A DNA stretch of 64,000 bases from an uncultured Oscillospiraceae bacterium (lineage in GTDB: Bacteria; Bacillota; Clostridia; Oscillospirales; Oscillospiraceae). The stretch is taken from positions 1 to 64,000 of the forward strand of contig CAJULJ010000003.1 of NCBI GenBank assembly GCA_910587395.1, in the 5' to 3' direction. The notes under the pieces were generated by a model that worked only from the letters and a program-made list of their open reading frames with translations, was not told the origin of the DNA and did not search any database. Made by a program: the position numbers and the translations under genes. Shown one piece after another: positions 48,869-58,135 of the stretch. Positions within the stretch are counted from its first letter, which is position 1. Each line of letters begins with the position of its first letter.

Positions 48869-49356
48869 TGCCAAAGCATGAGATCATCATCTCCGCCGAT
48901 GTGCCGGGAGTGGATGAGGACCTGCGGTCTCTGATCCGCCATGCCGTCTGCACCGCCCTGGATGCGGAGAATGTGGAGGTATCCTGTGAGGTCAATGTAC
49001 TGGTGACGGACGACACAGGCATTCACCAGGTCAACCTGGACATGCGGGAGGTGGACGCCCCCACCGATGTGCTGTCATTCCCCATGTTTGACTTGGCCCC
49101 GGGGGACAAGCCCTCTGAGGAGGACGCAGACCCTGCCACCGGCCTGGTGCCGTTGGGGGATATGTGCCTCTCCTTGGAGCGGGTCCGCGCCCAGGCCAAG
49201 GAATACGGCCACAGCCGCCGCCGGGAGCTGGCCTATCTGGCGGTCCACTCCGTTTTGCACCTGCTGGGCTACGACCATCTGGACGAGGGCCCCATGAAAG
49301 CCCAAATGCGGGAGCGGGAAGAGGCAATTATGGCTGAATTGGGATTAGAACGATAA
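48868..49356 (+). CDS. ybeY: Endoribonuclease YbeY
   Basis: A 162-aa metal-dependent endoribonuclease for 16S rRNA 3'-end maturation and ribosome quality control. The zinc site is complete: AVHSVLHLLGYDHLDEG (His-x3-His-x5-His). The upstream NLDMREVDAPTDVLSFPMF is the other family block. The start overlaps the XRE stop, and GGGAGGTC lies inside the XRE end. It is followed by era after 55 bases; the dgkA and cdd genes that often separate them in Firmicutes are absent. Confidence 0.94.
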   Translation: MPKHEIIISADVPGVDEDLRSLIRHAVCTALDAENVEVSCEVNVLVTDDTGIHQVNLDMREVDAPTDVLSFPMFDLAPGDKPSEEDADPATGLVPLGDMCLSLERVRAQAKEYGHSRRRELAYLAVHSVLHLLGYDHLDEGPMKAQMREREEAIMAELGLER

Positions 49357-49411
49357 GATAAAAAGCGGCTATGCTCAATGCCGTAAATAAAAGAAAGTTG
49401 AGGATCACCTT

Positions 49412-50305
49412 ATGAATATCAAAAAATCCGGCATCATCACCATCTGTGGGCGGCCCAACGTGGGCAAGTCCACCCTGACCAACACCCTGGCGGGGGAGAA
49501 GGTCGCCATCGTCTCCCCCAAGCCTCAGACCACCCGCAACCGCATCTGCGCCGTCCTCAACCGAGGAGACAGCCAGTTTGTGTTTGTGGACACGCCGGGT
49601 CTGCATAAGGCCCGCACCCGGCTGGGGGACTACATGGTGAAGGTAGTGCGCCAGTCGGTGGCGGACGTGGACGGGGTGATGCTGCTGGTGGAGCCGGTGG
49701 ACCACATCGGCAAGCCCGAGGAGGAGCTGATTTCTCGAATTAAGGCGCTGGGCGCACCCGCCGCGCTGGTCATCAACAAGATCGACACGGTGGAGAAGGA
49801 AAAGCTGCTGTCGGTGATGGCGGTGTACGGCGCGGCCCACGACTGGGACGCGGTGGTGCCCATCTCGGCCAAGACCGGCGAGGGTGTGGACGAGCTGCTG
49901 GAGGTGCTGGGCGGCTGGCTGCCCGAGGGGCCCCAGCTGTTCCCCGACGGAGCGGTGACCGACCAGCCGGAGCGGCAGATCATGGCGGAGATCGTCCGGG
50001 AGAAGCTGCTGCGGGAGCTGGACCAGGAGATCCCCCACGGCACCGCCGTGGAGGTGACGAAATTTTCCCAGCGGGACAACGACATCATTGACTGCCATGT
50101 GACCATATATTGTGAAAAGGCGTCCCACAAGGGCATTATCATCGGCAAGGGCGGGGCCATGCTGAAAAGGATCAGCACCCAGGCCCGGCAGGACATGGAG
50201 GCGTTCATGGGGGCCAAGGTGTATTTGGAGACATGGGTGAAGGTGAAGGAGAACTGGAGGGACAACCCGGCGGCCATTCAGAACTTTGGCTATACCGAGG
50301 ATTGA
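49412..50305 (+). CDS. era: GTPase Era
   Basis: A 297-aa ribosome-assembly GTPase binding the 16S rRNA 3' end. G-motifs are complete: GRPNVGKST (G1, about 12), DTPG (G3, about 59), NKID (G4, about 124) and SAK (G5). The C-terminal KH domain contains KGIIIGKGGAMLKRIS. It sits with ybeY upstream and yqzL-recO downstream, the standard Firmicutes order. Confidence 0.96.
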   Translation: MNIKKSGIITICGRPNVGKSTLTNTLAGEKVAIVSPKPQTTRNRICAVLNRGDSQFVFVDTPGLHKARTRLGDYMVKVVRQSVADVDGVMLLVEPVDHIGKPEEELISRIKALGAPAALVINKIDTVEKEKLLSVMAVYGAAHDWDAVVPISAKTGEGVDELLEVLGGWLPEGPQLFPDGAVTDQPERQIMAEIVREKLLRELDQEIPHGTAVEVTKFSQRDNDIIDCHVTIYCEKASHKGIIIGKGGAMLKRISTQARQDMEAFMGAKVYLETWVKVKENWRDNPAAIQNFGYTED

Positions 50306-50308
50306 GCC

Positions 50309-50440
50309 ATGGTGGATATTGAAACGTGGATGGAGGGCCTTGCGGAGAGGCTGACAGACAAATTCGGCCTCTGCCTGCTGCGCTGGAGCGCAGACGCTAT
50401 GGCGGAGGCCGGGCGGGCCAAGGACACAAAATTTCCCTGA
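50309..50440 (+). pseudogene. 43-codon frame, possible remnant of a nucleotidyltransferase-like gene
   Basis: An ATG-initiated frame starts three bases after the era stop (MVDIETWMEGLAERLTDKFG) and ends after 43 codons. The start resembles the N terminus of small nucleotidyltransferase-domain proteins that read W...L...L...FG..L.. before a G-S-Y-x-R-G-E motif. A shifted frame downstream gives YGGGRAG, so a truncated and frameshifted copy is possible. There is no clear ribosome site. This is a tentative reading; it may instead be a chance frame. Confidence 0.3.
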
Positions 50441-50492
50441 CATAATCACCCCGTCCCTGCCCATGCTAATAACATGGACAGGAGGGACGGCA

Positions 50493-50690
50493 ATGGATAC
50501 AGCATATTGGAACCTGTTTTGGACCACCGGGATGCCGGAGGCGTGGCTGATGAGCCGGGATCAGGCGGATGCGGCGAGGTCCGCGGCCCCTCCGGCGGAA
50601 AACGCAGAGGGCCATGCCGGTTCCGCGGCAGGCGTTCAGTCCGGACTGGCCGGCGGCGTCTGTGCCGGAGCCGGAACGGACTTCAAATAA
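50493..50690 (+). CDS. yqzL: YqzL-family small protein
   Basis: A 65-aa protein whose first 30 residues (MDTAYWNLFWTTGMPEAWLM) match the YqzL pattern of a short acidic start, W-x-L-F-x-x-T-G and a hydrophobic helix. It also lies in the YqzL position between era and recO. Bacillus YqzL is about 47 aa; this one has an extra Ala/Gly-rich tail of about 30 residues with no predicted structure. AGGAGGGACGGC precedes the ATG. The function of the family is unknown. Confidence 0.65.
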   Translation: MDTAYWNLFWTTGMPEAWLMSRDQADAARSAAPPAENAEGHAGSAAGVQSGLAGGVCAGAGTDFK

Positions 50691-50731
50691 ACTGTCCCGG
50701 CGGCTGCCGGGATCTACATAGGAGCGTGTGT

Positions 50732-51487
50732 ATGCACCTGACCACCAATGCCCTCGTGCTGCGCGAGGTGAACTACAAGGAATCGGATAAAATCCTTACC
50801 CTGCTGACCGAGAAGGAGGGGAAGCTCACCGTGTCCGCCCACGGGTGCCGGAAAAAGGGCAGCCCCATTGCCGCCGCCTGTCAGCTGCTGGCCTGGGGGG
50901 AGTTCACGCTGTATGAATTCAACGGGCTGTGGTCGGTGAAGGAGACTGCCTCCGAGCGGCTGTTTGATGGAATACGGGGGGATTTGGAGAAAATCGCCCT
51001 GGCCAGCTACATTGTGGAGGTCACTGAAGCTCTGGCGGAGGAGGGACAGCCTGATCCGGGCCTGCTGGCGGTGACGCTGAACTGCCTCCATGCCCTGGAC
51101 AAGCTGGGCCGGCCGCTGCCCCAGGTCAAGACCGCCTTTGAGTGGCGGTCCATGGCTCTGGCGGGATATGAGCCGCAGATCGAGCGGTGCGGGGTGTGCG
51201 GCAGGCCGGAGCCAATGGAGCCTCACATTCACCTGGGGGAGGGTATGGTCCACTGCGGGCCCTGCCGGGGCAAGCTGGGGGAGGGGGTATCCATGCCTCT
51301 GACCACGGCCGCGCTGGCCGCGCTGCGGCACATCACCTGGGGCCCCCGAAAGCGGCTGCTGTCCTTCCGGCTGGACGGGGATGGGCTGCGGCGGCTGTCC
51401 CAGGCGTCGGAGGCCTATCTTATGACGAGGCTGGAGCGGGGGTTCCGCACGCTGGACTTTTACAAGCGGCTGAGTCCGGAGGGCTGA
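50732..51487 (+). CDS. recO: DNA repair protein RecO
   Basis: A 251-aa recombination mediator that loads RecA with RecR. The N-terminal OB fold is seen in TNALVLREVNYKESDKILTLLTEKEGKLTVSAHG, split by the usual KKGS loop; the C-terminal helical part holds a zinc site (CGVCG and CGPCRG). The start is the ATG at 50732 with AGGAGCGTGTGT; the longer frame overlaps yqzL. Length is normal. Confidence 0.93.
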   Translation: MHLTTNALVLREVNYKESDKILTLLTEKEGKLTVSAHGCRKKGSPIAAACQLLAWGEFTLYEFNGLWSVKETASERLFDGIRGDLEKIALASYIVEVTEALAEEGQPDPGLLAVTLNCLHALDKLGRPLPQVKTAFEWRSMALAGYEPQIERCGVCGRPEPMEPHIHLGEGMVHCGPCRGKLGEGVSMPLTTAALAALRHITWGPRKRLLSFRLDGDGLRRLSQASEAYLMTRLERGFRTLDFYKRLSPEG

Positions 51488-51603
51488 GGCGCGGTGGGAG
51501 CATAGGCCCGGAATGAAATGGAAAAGCGGCCTGATTGGGCCGGGAGGGCGCGGGGCGAGTGAACCCGCGCTGAAACATACCTGATGAGTTTGAGGGAAAC
51601 GAT

Positions 51604-53991
51604 ATGACGCCATTATTTGAAAAATCCATAGAGACCTTGGAGCTGCCCCGTGTGCTGGCGCTGCTGGCCAATGAGGCGGCCACGGAGGAGGGCAGGGAGC
51701 GGTGCCTGGCCCTGCGGCCCGTCAGCGTGCAAAGCGATGTGCTGCGTCTGCAAAAGCAGACCTCCGCCGCGTTTGATCTGCTGGTGAAGCACGGCACGCC
51801 GTCCCTGTCCGGGGTGAAGCCGGTGGCGGCGGCCCTTCAGCGGGCGGACCGGGGGGGCGCGCTGAACACCCGTGAGCTGCTGGATATCGCCCAGGTGCTG
51901 CGGTGCGCCCGGAACGTGCGCGAGTACGGCGCCGGCGGCGAGGGCAAAACGTTGCTGGATGGGTATTTTGACAGCCTCACCGCCAACCGCTTCCTGGAGG
52001 ACAAGATCACCGGCTCCATCCTCAGCGAGGACGAGATCGCCGACGCGGCCTCACCGGAGCTGGCCGATATCCGGCGGCACATCCGGGCGGCGGCGGGGAA
52101 GGTGCGGGACGTGCTCAACCGGCTCATCTCCTCCAACCAGTCCAAGTATTTACAGGAGGCCATCATTACCATGCGCGGAGGACGGTATGTGGTCCCCGTG
52201 AAGAGCGAGCACAAAAACGATATTCCCGGTCTGGTCCACGACGTGTCCGGCTCCGGCGGCACCTTCTTCATCGAGCCCATGGGCGTGGTGAACGCCAACA
52301 ACGAGCTGCGGGAGCTCCAGGCCAGGGAGCAAAAGGAGATTGAGCGCATTCTGGCGGAGCTTTCCGCCGACTGCGCCGGGTTTAAAGAGAGTATTGAGGA
52401 CGATTACCAGACGCTGGTATCCCTGGACTGCATATTTGCCCGGGCCAAGCTGTCCTCGGCGATGGGAGCCATGGAGCCGGCGCTGGGCCATCATATCGAG
52501 CTGAGAAAGGCCCGCCACCCGCTTCTGGACCCCAAGACCGCCGTGCGCAATGATTTGACGCTGGGCGGAAAATTCGACACGCTGGTCATCACCGGCCCCA
52601 ATACCGGCGGCAAAACGGTGACGCTGAAAACGCTGGGCCTGCTGACACTGATGGCCCAGTGCGGCCTGCATATCCCGGCGGCGGACGGGTCCACGGTGAA
52701 GGTGTGCTCCGTTGTGCTGGCCGACATCGGAGACGAGCAGTCCATCGACCAGTCCCTGTCCACCTTCTCCTCCCATATGACCAACATCGTGGCCATTCTG
52801 GAGCAGGCGGACGACGAGACGCTGATTTTGTTTGACGAGCTGGGGGCGGGCACCGACCCGGTGGAGGGCGCGGCGCTGGCCGCCGCCGTTATTGAGTCTG
52901 CCCGCGCCATGGGCGCTGCGGTGGCGGCGACCACCCACTATGCCGAGCTGAAGGTGTACGCCATGACCACCGCCGGGGTGGAGAACGCCTCCTGTGAGTT
53001 CAACGTGGAGACACTGGCCCCCACTTACCGGGTGCTTATCGGCATCCCCGGCAAGTCCAACGCCTTTGCCATTTCCCGGCGGCTGGGGCTGCCCGACTAT
53101 ATCATCCAGAAAGCCGCCGACCGCATCGACGCGGAGAATGTGCGCTTTGAGGATGTGCTCAGTCAGCTGGACCTCCAGCGTCAGGCTATGGAAAATGAAA
53201 AGGAGCAGGCGGCCCGGCTGCGCCGGGAAATGGAGGAGGCCCGCGCCCAGGCGGAGCAGTACCGCGCCCGTATTAAGGAGGAGCGCCGAAAGGCCACCGA
53301 AAAGGCTCAGGCCGAGGCCCGGTCCATCATTGAGCAGGCCCGTGACGCCGCCGACCAGACCTTCAAGGAGCTGAACGAAATGCGCCGCCGCCAGGAGCGG
53401 GAAAAGGGCTGGGTGGACGACAACGAGCAGCGCTCCGAGCTGCGCCGGAAGCTGAACGAGGCAGACGCGGCCCTGGGAGGAAAGAAGGAGAAGGAGGACC
53501 TGCCGCCTCCGCCGCCCACCCGTGACGCGGTGGTGGGCGATACGGTGGAGCTGGTGAAGATGGGAGCCCAGGCGGAGGTGGTGGGCGTCAACAAGGACGG
53601 CACCCTCCAGCTCCAGGCGGGTATTTTGAAGCTGAAAGCCAGGCAGAAGGAAGTGCGTGTGCTGGAGGATGTGACCGCCCGGAAGAAGCAGAGCGCGAAG
53701 GATAAGCAGCGCGGCGCGGCGGTGAGCCGTCCCTTCCGGGCCGCGGCGGCCAAGGCGGAGCTGGACCTGCGGGGCATGATGGTGGATGAGGCGCTGGGGG
53801 CGGTGGACCTGTTTCTGGACAACGCCCTCATGGGCAAGCTGGAGACGGTGACCATTATCCACGGCAAGGGCACCGGGGCCCTGCGCAAAGCGGTGCGGGA
53901 GCACCTGAAAAAGAGCCGCTACGTGAAGGAGTACCGCCCCGGAGTATACGGCGAGGGGGAGGACGGCGTTACGGTGGCTACGCTGAAATAA
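51604..53991 (+). CDS. mutS2: Endonuclease MutS2
   Basis: A 795-aa MutS paralogue acting on recombination intermediates or stalled ribosomes. The ATPase core has ITGPNTGGKTVTLKT (Walker A, about 333), LILFDELGAGTDPVEGAAL (Walker B) and the TTHYAELK segment. A long charged coiled coil covers about 520-625. The C-terminal Smr nuclease domain shows LDLRGMMVDEAL and IIHGKGTGALRKAV. The mismatch-recognition domain of MutS is absent, as expected. GAGGGAAACGAT precedes the ATG. No terminator was seen before the next promoter. Confidence 0.95.
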   Translation: MTPLFEKSIETLELPRVLALLANEAATEEGRERCLALRPVSVQSDVLRLQKQTSAAFDLLVKHGTPSLSGVKPVAAALQRADRGGALNTRELLDIAQVLRCARNVREYGAGGEGKTLLDGYFDSLTANRFLEDKITGSILSEDEIADAASPELADIRRHIRAAAGKVRDVLNRLISSNQSKYLQEAIITMRGGRYVVPVKSEHKNDIPGLVHDVSGSGGTFFIEPMGVVNANNELRELQAREQKEIERILAELSADCAGFKESIEDDYQTLVSLDCIFARAKLSSAMGAMEPALGHHIELRKARHPLLDPKTAVRNDLTLGGKFDTLVITGPNTGGKTVTLKTLGLLTLMAQCGLHIPAADGSTVKVCSVVLADIGDEQSIDQSLSTFSSHMTNIVAILEQADDETLILFDELGAGTDPVEGAALAAAVIESARAMGAAVAATTHYAELKVYAMTTAGVENASCEFNVETLAPTYRVLIGIPGKSNAFAISRRLGLPDYIIQKAADRIDAENVRFEDVLSQLDLQRQAMENEKEQAARLRREMEEARAQAEQYRARIKEERRKATEKAQAEARSIIEQARDAADQTFKELNEMRRRQEREKGWVDDNEQRSELRRKLNEADAALGGKKEKEDLPPPPPTRDAVVGDTVELVKMGAQAEVVGVNKDGTLQLQAGILKLKARQKEVRVLEDVTARKKQSAKDKQRGAAVSRPFRAAAAKAELDLRGMMVDEALGAVDLFLDNALMGKLETVTIIHGKGTGALRKAVREHLKKSRYVKEYRPGVYGEGEDGVTVATLK

Positions 53992-54058
53992 CCCCCTGCA
54001 ATAGTGAGTTCTAGGCGGTTTTCATGAATGGGTGAAATGATTTTTGGTGAAAATGCTC

Positions 54059-54087
54059 TTGACGATAACGGCTAAATTTGGTATCCT
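54059..54087 (+). promoter_or_regulatory. Promoter of the HPr gene
   Basis: TTGACG (54059-54064), 17-bp spacer and TATCCT (54082-54087); leader of about 80 nt. Confidence 0.6.
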
Positions 54088-54172
54088 ATCGTATGTACAA
54101 AGATTCGGAGCAGGTCCGGTGCGGAGGATCTCATGCGGCCGGAGCCGAGTTTTATGATGGAGGGAATCGCTC

Positions 54173-54439
54173 ATGTTCATGAAAGAGACTACGGTAAACA
54201 ACCAGGTCGGTCTGCACGCCCGTCCGGCCACGTTTTTTATCCAAAAGGCCAACGAGTTCAAGAGCTCCATCTGGGTGGAGAAAGAGGATGACCGCCGCGT
54301 CAATGCCAAAAGCCTACTGGGGGTCCTGTCCCTGGGCATTGTGAAGGGCACGACCATCAACCTCATTGCCGACGGCCCCGATGAGGAGGCTGCCATCAAC
54401 GCTCTGGTTGAGCTCATCAACTCTGAGTTCTCTGAGTAA
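54173..54439 (+). CDS. HPr-family phosphocarrier protein
   Basis: An 88-aa HPr-like protein. His15 in VGLHARPATFF is the site phosphorylated by enzyme I, and Ser47 in VNAKSLLGVLSLG is the HPr-kinase site that drives carbon catabolite control in Firmicutes. Starting at the ATG 54173 puts the His at the canonical position 15, and GGAGGGAATC lies upstream; a second ATG two codons later is less well placed. It is a single-gene unit with its own promoter and terminator and no ptsI beside it, so it may be the general HPr or a regulatory paralogue. Confidence 0.88.
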   Translation: MFMKETTVNNQVGLHARPATFFIQKANEFKSSIWVEKEDDRRVNAKSLLGVLSLGIVKGTTINLIADGPDEEAAINALVELINSEFSE

Positions 54440-54455
54440 CCCAACGCTGACCACG

Positions 54456-54485
54456 AAAAAGCGCCGCTTGTGCGGCGCTTTTTTT
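54456..54485 (+). terminator. Terminator of the HPr gene
   Basis: AAAAAGCGCCGC / GCGGCGCTTTTTTT with a TTGT loop. Confidence 0.9.
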
Positions 54486-54505
54486 GTGAAAGGAGATGAG
54501 TCTGG

Positions 54506-56353
54506 TTGACATTTGACGAACTGCGAGAGAAAGCCCATGCCCTGCCCTTGAAGCCGGGCGTATACATCATGCAGAATGCCGGCAGTGAGGTCATCTATGT
54601 GGGCAAGGCGAAAGCCTTGAAAAACCGCGTCAGCCAGTACTTCCAGGACCAGTCGCGGCACAATGAGAAAACGCGGGTCATGGTCAGCCAGATCGACCAC
54701 TTCGATGTAATTGTGGTCCAATCCGAATTTGAGGCCCTGGTTCTGGAATGCGCTCTGATCAAGCGGCATCAGCCTCGATACAATATTCTGTTAAAAGACA
54801 GCAAGGGTTATCCCTATATCCGGCTGTCGCCGGGAGACTATCCCCGGTTTTCCCTGTCGGCCAGGGTGGAGGATGATGGGGCCCGATACTTTGGACCCTA
54901 TGGAAGCAGGGGGGCAAGCCAGGGCATCATTGACGCTTTGCGGGAGGCGCTGCGTCTGCCCGCCTGCCGCCGGAAATTTCCCAGAGACATCGGGAAGGAG
55001 CGTCCCTGCCTCAATTTCCACATGGGTGTGTGCGACGGCTACTGCCGTTCCGAGATGGACCAGACCCAGTACCGCCGCTCCATCGATCAGGCGGTGCGCC
55101 TGCTGGAGGGCCGTTTGGACGAGGTGGTGGACGAGCTGACCGCCGAGATGGAGCTGGCGGCGGAGGAGCTGCGGTTTGAGAAGGCGGCGCAGCTCCGGGA
55201 CCGAATCCGGTCCATTCAGCTCCTGGGCACGCGCCAGAAGGCGGTGGCCGGGTCGCTGGCGGACACCGACGTGGTGGGCTATCACCGGGGCGAGGCAAAA
55301 AGCTGCTTTGTGGTGCTCCACTACATCGGCGGCGAGCTGGCGGCAAAGGATTGGGAGCTGCTGACCGTCCCCATGGAGGACGAGCAGACCACCGTGTCCA
55401 CGCTGGCGGCCCAGTATTACGGCGGGCGCGGGCAGCTTCCCCGGCAGATTCTGCTCCCCTGCGACATCGACGAGCAGGTGGCGCTGGCCCGGATGCTCAC
55501 CGAGGCGGTGGGCCGCAAGGTGGAGGTCCTCACCCCCCAGAGGGGCGCCAAAATGGAGCTGGTCAAGCTGGCTAATGAGAATGCCGCCGAGGAGGTGCTC
55601 CGGGCAACCACAGCGGAGGAGCGCCGCTCCAAGCTCACCGAGGCGTTGGGAGCTCTGCTGGGGTTGGACGAGCCCCCCCGCCGGATTGAGGCGTTCGACA
55701 TCTCCAACACCGGCAGCTCGGACATTGTGGCCTCTATGACGGTCCACATCGACGGCAAGCCGCTGAAGCGGGACTACCGCCATTTCAAATTGAAGGATAT
55801 GCCCCACGCCGACGACTACGCCTCCATGGAGCAGGTGGTGGAGCGGCGGTTCCGGCGCTATCTGGACGGAGATGAGAAGTTTGCCGCCCGCCCTGACCTG
55901 CTGCTGATGGACGGCGGCGCGGGACAGGTAAAGGCGGCCGGTGAGGCTCTGGCCCGCCTGGGCCTGGGGGATATTCCCATATATGGCATGGTGAAGGACG
56001 GCCGCCACCGCACCCGCGCCCTGGTGACTGGGGATGGCCGGGAGATCGGCATTCAGGCCAACCAGGCCCTGTTCGCCATGGTGGGCCGCATTCAGGAGGA
56101 GACCCACCGCTTTGCCATTGAATTCCACCGCCAGCAGCAGGCCGGCCATCTGAAGGGCTCGGCGCTGGACGACATCCCCGGCGTGGGACCGGCCCGCAAG
56201 GCGCAGCTGCTCAAAGCCTTCAAAAGTGTGAAGGCTGTCAAAGCCGCCTCGTTGGAGGAGCTGGCCGCCGTGGTGCCGAAAAGCACGGCTCAAGCGGTGT
56301 ATGTCCATTTTCACCGGCAGGAAGAACAACAGGGAAAGGATGAGACGCCATGA
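54506..56353 (+). CDS. uvrC: Excinuclease ABC subunit UvrC
   Basis: A 615-aa nucleotide-excision-repair nuclease. The GIY-YIG domain (3' incision) is GVYIMQNAGSEVIYVGKAKAL at residues 14-34. A cysteine-bearing segment follows (CLNFHMGVCDGYC), then the UVR motif (AAEELRFEKAAQLRDRI), the RNase-H-like 5' nuclease (FDISNTGSSDIVASMTVHIDG, LLMDGGAGQVKAA) and C-terminal helix-hairpin-helix (DIPGVGPARKAQLLKAF). The start is TTG at 54506, about ten bases after AAAGGAGATG; the ATG nearer the ribosome site opens a frame of only six codons. The ATGA overlap couples it to rsmD. Confidence 0.95.
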   Translation: MTFDELREKAHALPLKPGVYIMQNAGSEVIYVGKAKALKNRVSQYFQDQSRHNEKTRVMVSQIDHFDVIVVQSEFEALVLECALIKRHQPRYNILLKDSKGYPYIRLSPGDYPRFSLSARVEDDGARYFGPYGSRGASQGIIDALREALRLPACRRKFPRDIGKERPCLNFHMGVCDGYCRSEMDQTQYRRSIDQAVRLLEGRLDEVVDELTAEMELAAEELRFEKAAQLRDRIRSIQLLGTRQKAVAGSLADTDVVGYHRGEAKSCFVVLHYIGGELAAKDWELLTVPMEDEQTTVSTLAAQYYGGRGQLPRQILLPCDIDEQVALARMLTEAVGRKVEVLTPQRGAKMELVKLANENAAEEVLRATTAEERRSKLTEALGALLGLDEPPRRIEAFDISNTGSSDIVASMTVHIDGKPLKRDYRHFKLKDMPHADDYASMEQVVERRFRRYLDGDEKFAARPDLLLMDGGAGQVKAAGEALARLGLGDIPIYGMVKDGRHRTRALVTGDGREIGIQANQALFAMVGRIQEETHRFAIEFHRQQQAGHLKGSALDDIPGVGPARKAQLLKAFKSVKAVKAASLEELAAVVPKSTAQAVYVHFHRQEEQQGKDETP

Positions 56354-56901
56354 AAGTCATCACCGGTCTTGCCAAAGGGCGGCGGCTGGAGGAGCTGCCC
56401 GGCCTGGATACCCGGCCCACCACAGGCCGGGTGAAGGAGGGGCTGTTCAGCGCCATTCAGTTTGATATTGAGGGACGGCGGGTACTGGACTTGTTTGCGG
56501 GCACCGGCCAGCTGGGCATTGAGGCCCTGTCCCGAGGGGCGGCCTTCTGCGATTTTGTGGACAGCGCTCCCGCCGCGCTGAAGGTGGTGCGGCGAAACGT
56601 CAAAGCCTGCGGCTTTGAGGACCGCTCGGCCTGCCACGGCAAGGACTTCACCGCGTTTCTGAGCCGGAACCGGGAGAAGTATGGGCTGATGTTTCTGGAC
56701 CCGCCCTATGCCTCTGGAAATCTGGAGCGGGCGTTGGAACTGATCAGCACGATTGACATTATGGTGGAAAATGGTATAATGGTGTGCGAAAGTCCGGCGG
56801 AGCATGTCCTGCCGGACCTCCCGGATCCCTACGAGAAGGGGCGGGAATACCGGTACGGCAAGATCAAATTCACTTTGTACCGCAGGAGGGCAAACCCATG
56901 A
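56350..56901 (+). CDS. rsmD: 16S rRNA (guanine966-N2)-methyltransferase RsmD
   Basis: A 183-aa SAM-dependent rRNA methyltransferase. Marks include KGRRLEELPGLDTRPTTGRVKE at the N terminus, VLDLFAGTGQLGIEALSRGA (SAM motif I) and MFLDPPYASG (catalytic DPPY). It overlaps uvrC and coaD by four bases each. The rsmD-coaD pair is widespread in bacteria. Confidence 0.94.
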   Translation: MKVITGLAKGRRLEELPGLDTRPTTGRVKEGLFSAIQFDIEGRRVLDLFAGTGQLGIEALSRGAAFCDFVDSAPAALKVVRRNVKACGFEDRSACHGKDFTAFLSRNREKYGLMFLDPPYASGNLERALELISTIDIMVENGIMVCESPAEHVLPDLPDPYEKGREYRYGKIKFTLYRRRANP

Positions 56902-57386
56902 GACGCGCCATCTATCCCGGAAGCTTCGACCCGGTGACCCTGGGCCACCTGGACATCATCAAGCGGGCCGCCGCCATTTTTGACGAGCTGATCGTATGTG
57001 TCAGCGTGAACTCCGCCAAGCCCTCGGGGCTGTTTTCCCCCCAGGAGCGGGTGGAGCTGATCCGGGCGGTGACGGAGGATCTGCCCAATGTGCAGGTGGA
57101 CTGCTCCCAGGAGCTGGTGGCCGAATATGCCAAGAGCCACCGCGCCAGGGTGCTGGTGAAGGGTCTGCGGGCGGTGTCCGACTATGAGTCGGAGATTCAG
57201 ATGGCCATGCTCAACGCCAAGCTGTATCCTAAGCTGGATACGGTGTTTCTCTATACCCGGCCCAAATATGCCTTCCTCAGCTCCACTGTGGTGAAGGAGC
57301 TGGCCCGGTACGGCGCGGATTTGTCCGATTTTGTGCCCCGGCAGATCATTGACCGGGTGCGGGCCAAGGTGGCGGACGGCGTCTGA
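56898..57386 (+). CDS. coaD: Pantetheine-phosphate adenylyltransferase CoaD
   Basis: A 162-aa enzyme making dephospho-coenzyme A from 4'-phosphopantetheine and ATP. The nucleotidylyl-transferase motif YPGSFDPVTLGHLD (T-x-G-H) is at residues 6-19, and FLSSTVVKELARYG (ISSTxVR) near 128. The start overlaps the rsmD stop as ATGA; the frame extending upstream is a shadow of rsmD. Confidence 0.95.
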   Translation: MRRAIYPGSFDPVTLGHLDIIKRAAAIFDELIVCVSVNSAKPSGLFSPQERVELIRAVTEDLPNVQVDCSQELVAEYAKSHRARVLVKGLRAVSDYESEIQMAMLNAKLYPKLDTVFLYTRPKYAFLSSTVVKELARYGADLSDFVPRQIIDRVRAKVADGV

Positions 57387-57435
57387 ATCAATGGGGGATA
57401 AGCGGATTTCACATACTGAAAAGGAGAGATGACGC

Positions 57436-57963
57436 ATGGCGACAGCCGTGGATGAACTGCTGGATATGCTCTTTGATATGATTGATGAGGCGAAAAACGC
57501 TGCGTTCAGCAGCGATAAGTGCATAATCGACCGGGACAAGGCCTTGGATCTTATTGAGGACGCCAAAAAGCAGCTGCCGGTGGACCTGGCTGAGGCGCGG
57601 AAGATTCTCAATGCCCGGAACGAATACCTGGCCGCCGCCAAGCGGGAGGCGGACGAGATCCGCAAGCGGGCGGAAATCGAGGCGAATCAGATGGTGAGCG
57701 ACGCCCCGGTGATGGCTCAGGCCCGTCAAAAGGCGCGGGAGATACTGTCCCACGCCGATGAAGAGGCCAAAAAGACCTGCCGGGAGACCAACGAGTACTG
57801 CGTGGACCTGCTGCGCCGCACGGAGGATGCTCTGGCTGCCGCCCACGCGGAGATGAGACAGGTGCACAACCAGTTCCGCTCCGGCATGGGGAGCGGCGGG
57901 TCCGGTGACCGGGACCGCTCCTCCGGGGGAAGCCGGATGTACGACGCTGAGGCGGACGGGTGA
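57436..57963 (+). CDS. Coiled-coil protein of unknown function downstream of coaD
   Basis: A 175-aa soluble protein, almost all helical and charged from residue 5 to 145 (for example LAEARKILNARNEYLAAAKR and EADEIRKRAEIEANQMV), with a disordered Gly/Ser/Asp tail. The Ala/Glu/Lys-rich coiled coil resembles V-type ATPase stalk or DivIVA-like proteins in composition, but no defining motif is visible. AAAAGGAGAGATGACGC precedes the ATG. A gene of this type often follows coaD in Clostridia, by recollection rather than search. A terminator follows. Confidence 0.7.
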   Translation: MATAVDELLDMLFDMIDEAKNAAFSSDKCIIDRDKALDLIEDAKKQLPVDLAEARKILNARNEYLAAAKREADEIRKRAEIEANQMVSDAPVMAQARQKAREILSHADEEAKKTCRETNEYCVDLLRRTEDALAAAHAEMRQVHNQFRSGMGSGGSGDRDRSSGGSRMYDAEADG

Positions 57964-58003
57964 GGACCGGCTTGATAAAAAGAGTATAATTTTGGACAGA
58001 GAC

Positions 58004-58034
58004 CCCGCCGCAGGAGACTGCGGCGGGATTTTTT
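58004..58034 (+). terminator. Terminator after the coaD operon
   Basis: CCCGCCGCA / TGCGGCGGG with a 6-base loop, then ATTTTTT. Confidence 0.9.
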
Positions 58035-58135
58035 CTGCCCTGAACAAGATGTTGGGGGGAGCTTTTTTAAAACCCAGCGGGCAGTATATGCAGTCTGCAA
58101 ACGAATGACTGTTCGATTAAAATTCGACGGTTGAC

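Noticed and set aside
54496..54516. A six-codon leader peptide before uvrC (ATG at 54496)
   Set aside because: The ATG is only one base from the AGGAG, too close for efficient initiation, whereas the TTG at 54506 is well spaced and matches UvrC.
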